From contig NZ_CP114780.1 of assembly GCF_027359415.1 (NCBI RefSeq), forward strand, positions 1,324,764-1,388,763: a stretch of DNA of 64,000 nucleotides, given 5' to 3'. A program made the position numbers and the translations under genes. The notes beneath the pieces are model-generated. The model saw nothing but the letters and a program-made list of their open reading frames with translations, was not told the DNA's origin and ran no database searches. The stretch is from Prochlorococcus marinus str. MIT 0918 (GTDB taxonomy: Bacteria > Cyanobacteriota > Cyanobacteriia > PCC-6307 > Cyanobiaceae). Below are positions 38,137-47,685 of this stretch, one piece after another (position 1 is the stretch's first letter; each line of letters begins with the position of its first letter).

Positions 38137-39321
38137 ATGACTAATAATGCTTCTTATAGTAATCCTGTTGTAGTTGTAGGTGGAGGATTTGGTGGGTTAA
38201 CTACAGCATTGACTTTAAGTAATTATTCAGAACGTCCTCCTATAATTTTGATTGAACCTCGTAAGAGGTTCATCTTTTTACCGTTATTATATGAACTCTT
38301 AAGCGATGAATTGAAAGCATGGGAAGTCGCACCTTTTTATAAAACTTTAGTTTCACAGAGAGGTATTGTATTAGTTGAACAATTTGTTGAGAAAATTGAT
38401 TTGATAGATAATTCTGTTTTAACTAGTTCTGGTGAGAAGATAGCTTATGGACAGTTAGTTCTTGCTACTGGTGCAAAGCCTAATAATTATGGTATTGAAG
38501 GAGTGAATGAATATAGTTCAACGTTTAATAGATATGAAGATGTATCTGAAATTAAACAATTAATTTCCAAAATAAACAATTCTACAAATTATTCACAGGA
38601 TTTGGTAATTGTCGGTGCTGGAGCAACAGGAATTGAACTGGCTTGTAAGATATCAGATCTTTTAGAGGATCGTATTACTATTCATCTAATCGATATTAGT
38701 GAACGAGTATTACTGAATGGAAAATCTTTTAATCAGGATCAAGCGGAACAGGCTTTAAGGAAAAGATCGATTCAATTACATTTAAATACACGTGTTTTGA
38801 AGCTAAGTGAAAATATGGTCGAGATGGAAAAATGTGATATTAACCCTCCAGAAATTTCTTGTTTAAGGCATCAAGGTTTGTTTTGGACTGCTGGTGTCAA
38901 GGCTTCTTTGCCTGATGGACTAAATAAATTTTTATCGAAGGATGGGAGATTGTGTATAGATTCGACATTAAGAATTTCCGGTCATGACAATGTTTTTGCT
39001 ATTGGTGATGTTGCTTTGAGTGAAGAATGTACGCTTCCATCTAATGCTCAGATTGCAATGCAACAAGGCGAACTAGTTGCACAGAATATTATTGCTAATA
39101 ATGAAGGTAAATCTTCAAAATCTTTTGAATATGTTGATCGTGGAGAAATGCTTAGTTTAGGCATTGGTGAAGCCACGATTACTGGAATGGGTTTTACACT
39201 TTCTGGATCCCTTGCTTTTAAAATTCGACGTATGGCGTATTTATCCAAAATGCCCAATCTATCTTTGAGCGTTCGTTCTGTGGGAGCTTGGTTACTAAGC
39301 CATGGTGAGAAATCAATTTAG
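38137..39321 (+). CDS. Type II NAD(P)H dehydrogenase (NDH-2)
   Basis: 394-aa flavoprotein. FAD site VVVVGGGFGGLTTALTL at the N-terminus, NAD(P)H site VIVGAGATGIELACKI near residue 150, and DNVFAIGDVA near 285. It oxidises NAD(P)H into the plastoquinone pool without proton pumping; in Synechocystis NDH-2 acts in redox sensing. Which of the ndbA/B/C subtypes it is cannot be settled by eye. Confidence 0.9.
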   Translation: MTNNASYSNPVVVVGGGFGGLTTALTLSNYSERPPIILIEPRKRFIFLPLLYELLSDELKAWEVAPFYKTLVSQRGIVLVEQFVEKIDLIDNSVLTSSGEKIAYGQLVLATGAKPNNYGIEGVNEYSSTFNRYEDVSEIKQLISKINNSTNYSQDLVIVGAGATGIELACKISDLLEDRITIHLIDISERVLLNGKSFNQDQAEQALRKRSIQLHLNTRVLKLSENMVEMEKCDINPPEISCLRHQGLFWTAGVKASLPDGLNKFLSKDGRLCIDSTLRISGHDNVFAIGDVALSEECTLPSNAQIAMQQGELVAQNIIANNEGKSSKSFEYVDRGEMLSLGIGEATITGMGFTLSGSLAFKIRRMAYLSKMPNLSLSVRSVGAWLLSHGEKSI

Positions 39322-39418
39322 TTGAGAGAATATTAATTAAGGATGAATTCTTATGTTTCACTTCTAGTTTCATTTCTTAAGGAATACTCATTGATGCACA
39401 AAATGCAATCAGACCAAT

Positions 39419-41242
39419 ATGAATGAATTAAGTGCTGTTTTAGAGAATCCTCAAGCACTAATTACCTTAGGGGTTTTATTTTTAGCTGTATTGCTTTTTA
39501 TTAGTGGTTTTCTTGCTCCTGAGCTGACCGGACTTTTAAGTGTTTCTCTCTTAATGGCAACAGGGGTTTTAGAACCTCAAAAGGCTTTGTCAGGGTTTGG
39601 TAGCCCTGCTCTTATTACTTTGATGGGCTTGTTTGCCGTCTCTGCTGCTTTATTTAAAAGTGGTGCTTTAGATCGACTGAGAGAAGTAATATCTTTCGAA
39701 ACTATTAATACACCGCGACGTTTAATTGGGGTTTTGGGTTTCGTTGTCGCTCCTATTTCAGGGATTGTTCCAAATACACCTGTGGTTGCTTCTTTGTTAC
39801 CTGTGATTGAAGCATGGTGTGTTAAGCGCAATCTTTCTCCATCTAGGGTTCTATTACCACTGTCTTTTGCGACTTTATTAGGTGGTACTTTGACGTTACT
39901 TGGAAGTTCGGTCAATCTTTTAGTTAGTGATATTAGTGCTCAGCTTGGGTATGGTTCTTTGGAATTATTTAGTTTTACCGCAATAGGGGTTCCAATATGG
40001 TTGATAGGAACATCTTATTTATTATTAGCCCCTGATTGGCTTTTGCCTGATAGAGGTAGGGAAAGTACTGAGTTTGGTAGTAGACCTGATCAAATTGGCT
40101 ACTTTACAGAGGTAACAATTCCTGATCATTCAGAATTGGTAGGGCAATCTTTGCGTAACAGTCGCTTACAACGTCGCTTTGATGTTGATGTACTTGAATT
40201 ACAAAGAGGAAGAGAACGGCTTCTCCCCCCTCTTGCAGATCGAACAATTGAACCAGGAGATAGATTGTTATTACGTGTAACTCGCTCTGATCTTTTACGA
40301 TTGCAGCAAGAACATACAATTCAATTAGCTCAGCGCTCGTTAAATAATCCTTCTAAAAGTGCATTTGAACCAATTCTGGCTGAAGGACAGAAAACTGTAG
40401 AGGTTTTACTTCCAGCTGGCTCAACATTGGCTGGTGCTAGCTTGAGAGAATTAAGATTTCGCCAGCGTCATAATGCGACTGTTTTAGCATTAAGAAGAGG
40501 CCAACAGACTGTGCAAGAACGTCTTGGACAAGCCATTTTGCATGAAGGCGATGTATTGCTTTTACAGGCACCAATTGACTCGATTCGTGGATTACAAGCA
40601 AGTAATGATCTGCTTGTTCTTGATCAACTTGAGAATGATTTGCCAACTGTGCAACGAAAACCCATTGCTATTGCAATAGCAATGGCAATGATTGTATTGC
40701 CTACTATTACCAAGCTACCTTTAGTCGCTTCGGTCTTAATTGCTGTAATAGCAATGGTGGTTGGTGGATGTTTAAGGCCTGCTGAAGTTCAACGTTCTAT
40801 ACGTCTTGATGTAATTCTTTTGTTGGGTTCTCTTTCTAGTTTCAGCGTCGCAATGCAATCTACTGGTCTTGCAGATGCTTTTGCTGGTGCTCTTGATTAT
40901 TGGTTAGTTGGTTTACCTACATATTTGGGGGTATTAGTAGTTTTCTTTTCAACGACTATATTCACTCAACTTATTAGTAATGCTGCTTCTGTAGCTTTAT
41001 TGGCTCCAGTTGCAGTACAACTTGCTCCAGGAATGAACTTACCTCCCACTGCTCTCTTGATGACAGTTTTATTTGGTGCAAGCCAGTCTTTTCTTACTCC
41101 TATGGGTTATCAGACAAACTTAATGGTTTTTGGACCAGGACGTTATCGATTTCTTGATGTAACAAGGTATGGATTTGGTCTTACGTTCATCATGACATTA
41201 GTTATTCCTTTATTAATAATTTGGCAATATGGTGGCATTTGA
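39419..41242 (+). CDS. SLC13-family permease with two TrkA-C domains
   Basis: 607 aa. About five helices in the N-terminal part, including the family signature NTPVVASLLPVIEAW, then two RCK_C (TrkA-C) domains in the central loop (about residues 215-300 and 315-395, GQSLRNSRLQRRFDVDVLEL and GASLRELRFRQRHNATVLAL), then further helices with SNAASVALLAPVA and SFLTPMGYQTNLMVFGPG. Members carry sulfate, citrate or dicarboxylate with Na+. The nearby cysH makes sulfate a reasonable guess, not a demonstration. Followed by the K+ uptake genes. Confidence 0.9.
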   Translation: MNELSAVLENPQALITLGVLFLAVLLFISGFLAPELTGLLSVSLLMATGVLEPQKALSGFGSPALITLMGLFAVSAALFKSGALDRLREVISFETINTPRRLIGVLGFVVAPISGIVPNTPVVASLLPVIEAWCVKRNLSPSRVLLPLSFATLLGGTLTLLGSSVNLLVSDISAQLGYGSLELFSFTAIGVPIWLIGTSYLLLAPDWLLPDRGRESTEFGSRPDQIGYFTEVTIPDHSELVGQSLRNSRLQRRFDVDVLELQRGRERLLPPLADRTIEPGDRLLLRVTRSDLLRLQQEHTIQLAQRSLNNPSKSAFEPILAEGQKTVEVLLPAGSTLAGASLRELRFRQRHNATVLALRRGQQTVQERLGQAILHEGDVLLLQAPIDSIRGLQASNDLLVLDQLENDLPTVQRKPIAIAIAMAMIVLPTITKLPLVASVLIAVIAMVVGGCLRPAEVQRSIRLDVILLLGSLSSFSVAMQSTGLADAFAGALDYWLVGLPTYLGVLVVFFSTTIFTQLISNAASVALLAPVAVQLAPGMNLPPTALLMTVLFGASQSFLTPMGYQTNLMVFGPGRYRFLDVTRYGFGLTFIMTLVIPLLIIWQYGGI

Positions 41243-41297
41243 ATTAGACCAATCATTATGTGTATTCATTGATTAATTCTTAGATAGTTATTGATCT

Positions 41298-42701
41298 GTG
41301 TCATTTTCTAATTCAGTCAGTCGAAAACTTGCTTGGTACCGCAGATTAACTGTTCCTCAATTTACTGTTCTAACAGGAATTTTGGTAATACTTTTGGGTA
41401 CGATTCTTCTAGCAACACCTATTTGTTCTGACTTAGATGTTGGGCTTTGGGAATCTTTCTTTACTGCTACTTCTGCTGTAACTGTCACAGGGTTGACCAT
41501 TATAGATATAGGTAAAGATTTAACTATCTTTGGTCAAGTTGTTTTGGCTTTGATGCTCCTTATAGGAGGTTTAGGATTAATGGCAATTACTACATTTTTG
41601 CAAGGGTTTGTTGTAAGCGGAACAGAGTTGCGTACTCGCTTAGATCGTGGAAAAACTCTTGATGAATTTGGAGTTGGAGGAGTAGGGAGAACTTTTCGAG
41701 GTATTGCTCTTACGGCAACAATATTAATTGTTTTTGGAGCCTTGATTCTTTTTTATTTTGGCTTCACTGATATACCCAATTTTGGCGAAAGATTATGGGC
41801 AGCATTTTTTCATAGCATTTCTGCATATAACAATGCAGGCTTTGGTCTTTGGTCTGAAAGTATGCAAGGTTATCGAACTAATGGAGTAGTTAATTTTGTC
41901 ATTATTTTTTTAATATTATTAGGAGGTTTGGGATGGAGAGTGACGAGTGATTTGTGGATGAACCGAAGAAATTTGCATTTTCGTAAACTTAGTCTTCATA
42001 CACGTTTAGTAATAAGAACCTCAATATTTCTTATAGCTTTGGGTAGTTTTGGATTGCTAATTACTGAATCTATTGGACAAGGTGCTTTCTTTAGTAGCAT
42101 TGATTTCCCTAATCGAATCAGTACTGCATTGTTTGCAGCTGTAAGTGCAAGAACAGCAGGCTTTACAAGCATGCCTATTTCTATTCATACCATTTCTGAT
42201 TCAGGTTTACTGCTCTTGATGACATTAATGTTTATAGGAGCCAGTCCAGGAGGAACAGGGGGAGGAATTAAAACAACAACAGTAGCCGCTTTGATGGCTG
42301 CAACTAGATCAACTTTAAGGGGACAAGATAATGTAGTAATTCGGAATCGAAAAATTTCTGACAAGATAGTTTTAAAGGCTGTAGGAATTACAGTTGGTTC
42401 GATTTTATTTGTTTTATTAATGGCTTTGATGATTACCATGACTAGTAGTTTTGATGTAAATCAAGATTTTTCTTTTCTTGAAATTTTATTTACCTGCATT
42501 TCAGCTTTTGCAACAGTGGGGTTTGATATTGGTGTTACGAAAAATTTGGGTTATTTTGGTCAATTAATATTAGTTATTGGTATGTTTGTAGGAAGATTAG
42601 GCATACTCTTATTATTAAGTGCGATTTGGCAAGCTCTGAACAGAGGAAAAAATCAACATCTAAATCGCATCGGTTACCCACGTGAGGATCTTTATGTTTA
42701 A
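41298..42701 (+). CDS. ktrB: K+ uptake channel subunit KtrB (TrkH family)
   Basis: 467 aa, GTG start. Four pore-loop repeats with filter Gly residues: TVTGLT, NNAGFG, RTAGFT and ATVGFD. KtrB is the membrane pore of a Na+-dependent K+ uptake system; osmotic adaptation in cyanobacteria depends on it. ktrA follows 24 bases downstream. Confidence 0.93.
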   Translation: MSFSNSVSRKLAWYRRLTVPQFTVLTGILVILLGTILLATPICSDLDVGLWESFFTATSAVTVTGLTIIDIGKDLTIFGQVVLALMLLIGGLGLMAITTFLQGFVVSGTELRTRLDRGKTLDEFGVGGVGRTFRGIALTATILIVFGALILFYFGFTDIPNFGERLWAAFFHSISAYNNAGFGLWSESMQGYRTNGVVNFVIIFLILLGGLGWRVTSDLWMNRRNLHFRKLSLHTRLVIRTSIFLIALGSFGLLITESIGQGAFFSSIDFPNRISTALFAAVSARTAGFTSMPISIHTISDSGLLLLMTLMFIGASPGGTGGGIKTTTVAALMAATRSTLRGQDNVVIRNRKISDKIVLKAVGITVGSILFVLLMALMITMTSSFDVNQDFSFLEILFTCISAFATVGFDIGVTKNLGYFGQLILVIGMFVGRLGILLLLSAIWQALNRGKNQHLNRIGYPREDLYV

Positions 42702-42725
42702 ATCTTTTACTTTTGAGGCAAGACG

Positions 42726-43430
42726 ATGAGTGAATGGTGGCAATGGTTGGCTAGAAAAGAGGGCGATGCTCTTGGATTTGCTGTTGTTGGTGTGGGTCGT
42801 TTTGGTACAGCTGTTTGTAGAGAATTAATTCTTAATGGTGCAGAGGTTCTTGCTGTTGATTCTTCAGAGAAAGCAATAGATGATCTACGTCAATTAGAAC
42901 CTTCGATTGAAGCCAGGGTAGTTGATTCAACTGATGAAGATTCTATGAGAGAAGCAGGTGTTCTTGAAATGGGAACAGTAGTTGTAGGGATTAGTGAGCC
43001 AATAGAAGCAAGTATTACTACGACTCTGATTGCGAAACATACAGAAGGCAGTCGAGTGAATGAAGTAATTGCCAGAGCAACTAGTGATTTGCATGAAAAA
43101 ATGTTGAAAAGGGTCGGTGCAGACCGAGTTGTTTTCCCTTCTAGAATGCAAGGTGAGCGATTAGGGTTAGAACTTGTTCGGCCGAATTTAATTGAAAGGT
43201 TAGAACTAGATGATCAAACAGGAATAGATGAAATTAAGGTTCCAGAAATCTTTGTAGGCTGTTCTTTAAGAGATTTAAATCTTCGTAAAAATTATTTAGT
43301 GAATGTTTTAGCTGCGGGACCAGCGAAACGATTAACAGTAAATCCTCCAGCAAAATATATTTTAGAAAAAGACCATGTATTGGTTGTAATGGGATTAATG
43401 GAAGATTTACAGAAATTACCTCAAGTCTGA
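42726..43430 (+). CDS. ktrA: K+ uptake regulatory subunit KtrA (TrkA family)
   Basis: 234 aa: RCK_N domain with VVGVGRFGTAVCREL nucleotide-binding motif (about residues 20-34) and RCK_C domain in the last 80 residues. Forms the cytoplasmic gating ring of KtrAB, binding ATP/ADP. GAGG-type ribosome-binding sequence is visible before ATG. The next gene starts one base after its stop. Confidence 0.93.
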   Translation: MSEWWQWLARKEGDALGFAVVGVGRFGTAVCRELILNGAEVLAVDSSEKAIDDLRQLEPSIEARVVDSTDEDSMREAGVLEMGTVVVGISEPIEASITTTLIAKHTEGSRVNEVIARATSDLHEKMLKRVGADRVVFPSRMQGERLGLELVRPNLIERLELDDQTGIDEIKVPEIFVGCSLRDLNLRKNYLVNVLAAGPAKRLTVNPPAKYILEKDHVLVVMGLMEDLQKLPQV

Positions 43431-44570
43431 ATGTATTTTTTGGGTTTAATGAGTGGCACAAGTGCTGATGGTGTAGATGCTGCTTTAGTACATTTTGAAG
43501 GCAATGCAAATAATCCACGATGGAAATTAATCAATACAGTTTCACTGAAATATCCTTCTAATTTAAAAAAAACCATTATTGATGTAGGTCAAGGCCTGCA
43601 ATTGCAATCCTCTCAATGGCTTGAAATTTCAGAGAGTATTACGGAGACTTATTGTCTAGCAGCCAAGAGTTGTGATCAATCTGGTATTTCCAACGTTGTT
43701 GGATGCCATGGACAGACTCTGTATCATCGACCGCCAAAAGATTTGTATAGGGGAGCGAGTTTGCAGATGCTCCAAGCTCCTTTATTAGCAATTCTTCTTG
43801 GGAAAACTATTGTTTATGACTTTAGAGCTAAAGATCTTGCCTTAGGTGGACAAGGTGCTCCGTTGACTCCATTATCGGATGCTTCGTTAATAGGGAGAGG
43901 AAATACTTGGAGAGCAGTTCTGAATTTGGGAGGCATAGCGAATCTTTCCCTAATTCCACCTAAATCTGGTTTTGGATCTACATCTGCAGTTTTGGGCTGG
44001 GATATTGGCCCCGCAAATACTTTGATAGACCTTGCGGTGCAGAAAATTAGTCATAATAAATTAAATTATGATTGTGATGGAAAGATTGCTTCACAAGGGA
44101 TTCCAGATGAGAACGCAATTAATACTTGGCTTCAGGAACCTTTTTTTCAGCTTTTACCACCTAAATCAACTGGTCGAGAAAAATTTGGATTGAAAGATTT
44201 AGAAAGTAGAATTGATGTGATTAATTCATCTCATCAAAATGATTTAATAGCTACTATTACTAGTTTTACTGCTTCTATTGTTGCTCAAGACTTGGAAAGA
44301 TTATTTAATAAGAAATTGATTAGACCTGGTGAAATGTTCGTGGCTGGAGGGGGAAGTAAAAACCTTTTTCTGATGAGTGAAATTGTAAAGAGATGTAGGG
44401 GGATTAGAGTTGTTTCTACTGAAGAAGTTGGTATTCCAGTTCAATTTAGAGAAGCTATAGGCTTTGCTCTATTGGCTTGGTGGCATACTCTTAATAAACC
44501 TTGCGTGACCTCTGCAATTACTGGAGCAAAAAAACCATCTGTTCTTGGGATTGCGGTACATCCATACTGA
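43431..44570 (+). CDS. anmK: Anhydro-N-acetylmuramic acid kinase
   Basis: 379 aa. Motifs [43 protein letters not shown], and [10 protein letters not shown] identify AnmK, which phosphorylates and opens 1,6-anhydro-MurNAc from recycled peptidoglycan. Start ATG directly follows the ktrA stop with no gap, so it is the last gene of the SLC13-ktrB-ktrA-anmK run. Confidence 0.95.
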   Translation: MYFLGLMSGTSADGVDAALVHFEGNANNPRWKLINTVSLKYPSNLKKTIIDVGQGLQLQSSQWLEISESITETYCLAAKSCDQSGISNVVGCHGQTLYHRPPKDLYRGASLQMLQAPLLAILLGKTIVYDFRAKDLALGGQGAPLTPLSDASLIGRGNTWRAVLNLGGIANLSLIPPKSGFGSTSAVLGWDIGPANTLIDLAVQKISHNKLNYDCDGKIASQGIPDENAINTWLQEPFFQLLPPKSTGREKFGLKDLESRIDVINSSHQNDLIATITSFTASIVAQDLERLFNKKLIRPGEMFVAGGGSKNLFLMSEIVKRCRGIRVVSTEEVGIPVQFREAIGFALLAWWHTLNKPCVTSAITGAKKPSVLGIAVHPY

Positions 44571-44578
44571 AAATTTTT

Positions 44579-44878
44579 TTAGGATTTATATATTCTGATT
44601 CTTTTTGGCGCTCCTCTGAGTCGTCGTGCTGGTTGTGATTCGAGTGATGATCGGAATTGATCGGTCTTGCGTTCGATGCTGATATTTTCTTTTTTGGCGA
44701 GATTTTCTGATTCCATTTTTTCTATGCCTTCTTGTATGAGTACTTTTGCCATATTGCTTACTGTTCGAGACTCTTGTTCTGCTAAGAAAGTTAGTCGCTC
44801 ACATAATTGTTCAGGAAGTACCACTTGCACCCTAGGAGATTTAGGCTTCCCGTTGGATGAATTTTGCCGGGTAGCCAT
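44579..44878 (-). CDS. Ribbon-helix-helix (CopG/Arc-type) regulator
   Basis: 99 aa, ATG start, very basic. Residues 16-56 (PRVQVVLPEQLCERLTFLAE, then QESRTVSNMAKVLIQEGIEKM) fit the beta-strand plus two helices of the RHH fold; the strand PRVQVVLP would contact DNA. A tail rich in Arg/Lys (ARRLRGAPKRIRIYKS) follows. There is no toxin gene beside it, so an antitoxin role is not supported. Its own upstream region holds two palindromes suited to autoregulation. Confidence 0.75.
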   Translation of the reverse strand: MATRQNSSNGKPKSPRVQVVLPEQLCERLTFLAEQESRTVSNMAKVLIQEGIEKMESENLAKKENISIERKTDQFRSSLESQPARRLRGAPKRIRIYKS

Positions 44879-44906
44879 GACACAAATAATGTAACCGGTA
44901 CTAATT

Positions 44907-44944
44907 AGTGTACACTTATAGTCAAGGATACTATCCTTTAGTAT
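44907..44944. promoter_or_regulatory. Palindromes upstream of the RHH gene (candidate operators)
   Basis: AGTGTACACT is a perfect 10-bp palindrome at 44907-44916. AAGGATA-C-TATCCTT is a perfect inverted repeat at 44924-44938, overlapped by ATACTA/TAGTAT arms (44928-44933 and 44939-44944). They sit 29-66 bases upstream of the RHH start, where an autoregulated repressor would bind. The second could also form a hairpin. Binding is inference. Confidence 0.45.
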
Positions 44945-45070
44945 GATTATTTTAAGATCAATGACTTTAGCTTTTGATTTTCAGCGCTATTGGTTGATCC
45001 CTTAGTTTTTAAGTCTTGCCTATTTAGCAAAACTTTTTCTTTAAAAGCTCCTCACACTTCCTAGCTTTCA

Positions 45071-45427
45071 ATGACTAAAAAACCAACTCTTCCTCCATCT
45101 ACGAGATCGCAGAAGAACAAAATCGTTGAGAACCAACTCAACAATCAAGTTTCTAGAAATAGATGCCGACAAAGAAAAGAAAATAGTGATGTATTAGTTT
45201 CTGCAGTAATTGACTCGTACCTTCTAACCCATTTACATCACGTACTTCAAAAAGCAGAGTATTCAGCTAATCAGGAAGGTCGCGCTTTTCAAGCTGAAAA
45301 CTTTGCGCAATTAAGGAAAGTTTTGTGCATGGATGCAAGAAGTATGAAAGATGCTTCTGCTTTAGGAATGAAAGATGCCGAATCAGTTAAGTTTCATGAT
45401 TCAAACTTTGGCCCAAAAGTGGCGTAA
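45071..45427 (+). CDS. Conserved hypothetical protein, 118 aa
   Basis: A basic protein with a Lys/Arg/Asn/Gln-rich, probably disordered N-terminus (residues 1-40) and a helical part containing LLTHLHHVLQKAEYSANQEGRAF. No motif recognised. Same strand as the Nif11-like gene 36 bases later. Confidence 0.5.
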   Translation: MTKKPTLPPSTRSQKNKIVENQLNNQVSRNRCRQRKENSDVLVSAVIDSYLLTHLHHVLQKAEYSANQEGRAFQAENFAQLRKVLCMDARSMKDASALGMKDAESVKFHDSNFGPKVA

Positions 45428-45462
45428 TTGAATAGTGTGTAAAAAGAGTTAAAACAAATCTA

Positions 45463-45693
45463 ATGAGCAGCAACGCTGCAGAACTTTATAAACGTATTGA
45501 AGGAGAGTCTACTTATAGACGAGCTCTTTTTCGTCAGGCACTTCAGGATCCAGATGGAGCGCTTAAAACAATTTGCAAATTAGGTGATGAGCTTGGTTTA
45601 CCAGTTACTTCTCAAGAAGTAAAAAATTATCTTTCACAATTGGATGATAAAGACACGAAGCAATGGCTTATAAAAGCTAGAGGAGGTCTTTAG
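45463..45693 (+). CDS. Nif11-like small protein, 76 aa
   Basis: 76 aa helical protein. ALQDPDGALKTICKLGDELGLPVTSQEV resembles the Nif11 pattern (short Asp-Pro helix, then a later GF/GL-x3-T-x-EE turn). Nif11 domains serve as leaders of RiPP precursors in picocyanobacteria, but this one lacks a Cys/Ser/Thr-rich core after a Gly-Gly; it ends KARGGL. So it is probably a free-standing Nif11-like protein. Overlaps the next, opposite gene by four bases. Confidence 0.45.
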   Translation: MSSNAAELYKRIEGESTYRRALFRQALQDPDGALKTICKLGDELGLPVTSQEVKNYLSQLDDKDTKQWLIKARGGL

Positions 45694-45839
45694 TTTTCTT
45701 TTTTTAATTTAAAAGGAATTTCTTTGATTTCTCTTTGTTCATACCCACCACCACCAGCTAAAGTCCAAAAGAACCAGTAGCTTGGTATTGCCAATCCTGC
45801 TGCCAAAACTAAAGCAGTAATATGTTCCAGTCTAATCAT
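45690..45839 (-). CDS. Small one-helix membrane protein, 49 aa
   Basis: ATG 45839 to TAA 45690, 49 aa. One membrane helix (ITALVLAAGLAIPSYWFFWTLAG) then GGGGYEQREIKEIPFKLKK, a basic/acidic tail. Divergent from the ABC-F gene, about 90 bases apart. The composition and size resemble small thylakoid subunits, but I did not match any by name. Confidence 0.55.
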   Translation of the reverse strand: MIRLEHITALVLAAGLAIPSYWFFWTLAGGGGYEQREIKEIPFKLKKEN

Positions 45840-45931
45840 TATTTAAGATCAGGAAACTTGGAGTGTTGGTCTTTTAAGTTCTTTATCCTATAGCACTGTA
45901 AATTTTATGTATTTCTTCAGCTTTATTATTA

Positions 45932-47656
45932 GTGATCAGACTTGAGCGGGTTAGTAAAATTTATCCTACTGCTCAGGTTCTCAAAGACATAACTTGGGAG
46001 TTGAAAGCTGGTCAACGTATTGGTTTGGTGGGTGTCAATGGCGCTGGAAAATCAACTCAATTAAAGATCATTGCAGGTTTAGAGGAAGTCACGTCAGGTG
46101 AAGTTATATATGAAGGTGAGCCTCGAATAGCTTATTTACAGCAGGAATTTGATGTTGATGTCAACCAAACAGTAAGAGAAGAACTTTTCAAAGCATTTGC
46201 AGATGCCTCTGAAGTATTAAATCAGATCCGTGAAATAGAGCTTTTAATGGGTTCTATTAAAGCTAAAACAGATGCTACACATCTTGATTTTTTGATTAAA
46301 AAGTTAGGAGAATTGCAGCTTCAGTTTGAGGCTTTACATGGTTATGAACTAGAAGCAAAGATTGAAAAATTATTAGCAAATATTGGATTTTCTTCCGCTG
46401 ATGCAAATCGATTAGTCGGAGATTTCTCAGGAGGCTGGCAAATGAGAATTGCTCTAGGGAAAATATTACTTCAAGATCCAGAAGTTTTATTATTAGATGA
46501 ACCAACCAATCATTTAGATATAGATTCAATTGAATGGCTAGAAAATTATTTGTTGGATCAAAAGACTGCAATGATAATAATTAGCCATGATAGACGCTTT
46601 TTAGATAAAATATGTTCGCATATTGTTCATACACAAAGGGGTATTTCTCGTAAATATATAGGTAACTACACTGCATACATTGAGCAGAAAAGTCTAGAAG
46701 AAGATTCTTTAAAATCTGCTTTTGAAAGACAGCAAAAGGAACTAACATCTCAACAAGAATATATTGATAGATTTCGTGCAAGTGCTACAAGAAGTACACA
46801 AGCAAAAAGCCGTGAGAAATTGTTAAATAAAATAGAAAAGATAGAGTCTCCAATTTTCAATTTAAAAAAACCTAGATTTAGTTTTCAAGAATCACCAAGA
46901 TCAGGGAAAAAAATAGTTAATATTAAAGACTTAACTCATACATATGATGGGAATATTGTTTTTCTTGGTGCAGAACTTGAAATTGAGAAAGGTGATCATA
47001 TTGCAATTTTAGGACCCAATGGATCAGGGAAATCAACATTATTGAGATTAATTATGGGTATAGAGAAATATGAAGATGGTTTAATAGAAATAGGTAATCA
47101 TAATGTTATTCCAAGCTATTTCGAGCAAAATCAATCTGAAGCACTTGATTTACAGCAAACTGTTATTAATACTTTATTTACAATAGTGCCTGATTGGAGC
47201 CAAACACAAGTTCGATCTTTATTAGGCAACTTTGGCTTTACTAATGAAGATGTTTTTAAGAAGGTAGGAGATTTGAGTGGAGGGGAAAAAGCCCGCCTTG
47301 CTTTGGCTGCAATTATCATTAAACCCTTTAACTTCTTACTTTTGGATGAACCAACTAATCATTTGGATATCCCTGCTAAGGAAATGCTAGAAACTGCTAT
47401 TAGAGAATATCAAGGATCATTAATAGTCGTTTCACATGATAGATATTTTATTTCGAAAGTTGCTAATAAAATTCTTGAAATTAGAGATGGTCAGTTATTC
47501 ATCTATCAAGGTGATTATAATTATTATTTAGAGAAGAAAAAACAGCAAGAAGAAGAAGCAGTTAAATTATTGGAAGATGCTAAAAAGGAAGCCAAAAGAC
47601 TTTTAAAGAGAGACTTGAAAAGGAAAAAGAAATCTATTAAGAAAAAGAATAACTAA
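45932..47656 (+). CDS. ABC-F ATPase (ribosome-associated)
   Basis: 574 aa, GTG start. Two ABC domains: Walker A GVNGAGKST and signature FSGGWQMRIALGK in the first, Walker A GPNGSGKST and LSGGEKARLALAA in the second, both with LLLDEPTNHLDI. The linker between them is Arg/Lys-rich (about 245-330), and a Lys-rich coiled C-terminus ends the protein. ABC-F proteins act on the ribosome (EttA/Uup type); which branch is unknown. Confidence 0.93.
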   Translation: MIRLERVSKIYPTAQVLKDITWELKAGQRIGLVGVNGAGKSTQLKIIAGLEEVTSGEVIYEGEPRIAYLQQEFDVDVNQTVREELFKAFADASEVLNQIREIELLMGSIKAKTDATHLDFLIKKLGELQLQFEALHGYELEAKIEKLLANIGFSSADANRLVGDFSGGWQMRIALGKILLQDPEVLLLDEPTNHLDIDSIEWLENYLLDQKTAMIIISHDRRFLDKICSHIVHTQRGISRKYIGNYTAYIEQKSLEEDSLKSAFERQQKELTSQQEYIDRFRASATRSTQAKSREKLLNKIEKIESPIFNLKKPRFSFQESPRSGKKIVNIKDLTHTYDGNIVFLGAELEIEKGDHIAILGPNGSGKSTLLRLIMGIEKYEDGLIEIGNHNVIPSYFEQNQSEALDLQQTVINTLFTIVPDWSQTQVRSLLGNFGFTNEDVFKKVGDLSGGEKARLALAAIIIKPFNFLLLDEPTNHLDIPAKEMLETAIREYQGSLIVVSHDRYFISKVANKILEIRDGQLFIYQGDYNYYLEKKKQQEEEAVKLLEDAKKEAKRLLKRDLKRKKKSIKKKNN

Positions 47657-47685
47657 TTAAGTTAATCTCTAATCTGAGAAAATCA

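Noticed and set aside
44579-44878. Toxin-antitoxin module
   Set aside because: The RHH protein looks antitoxin-like but no small toxin gene is adjacent; the neighbours are anmK and a basic unknown protein.
45048-45057. CTCCTCACAC, nearly the conserved single-stranded motif of the Yfr1 RNA
   Set aside because: The flanking stem-loops of Yfr1 are absent and the neighbouring genes are not guaB/trxA; ten bases can match by chance.
45463-45693. Lanthipeptide (prochlorosin) precursor
   Set aside because: The Nif11-like protein ends without a Cys-rich core after its leader, and no LanM is in the window.
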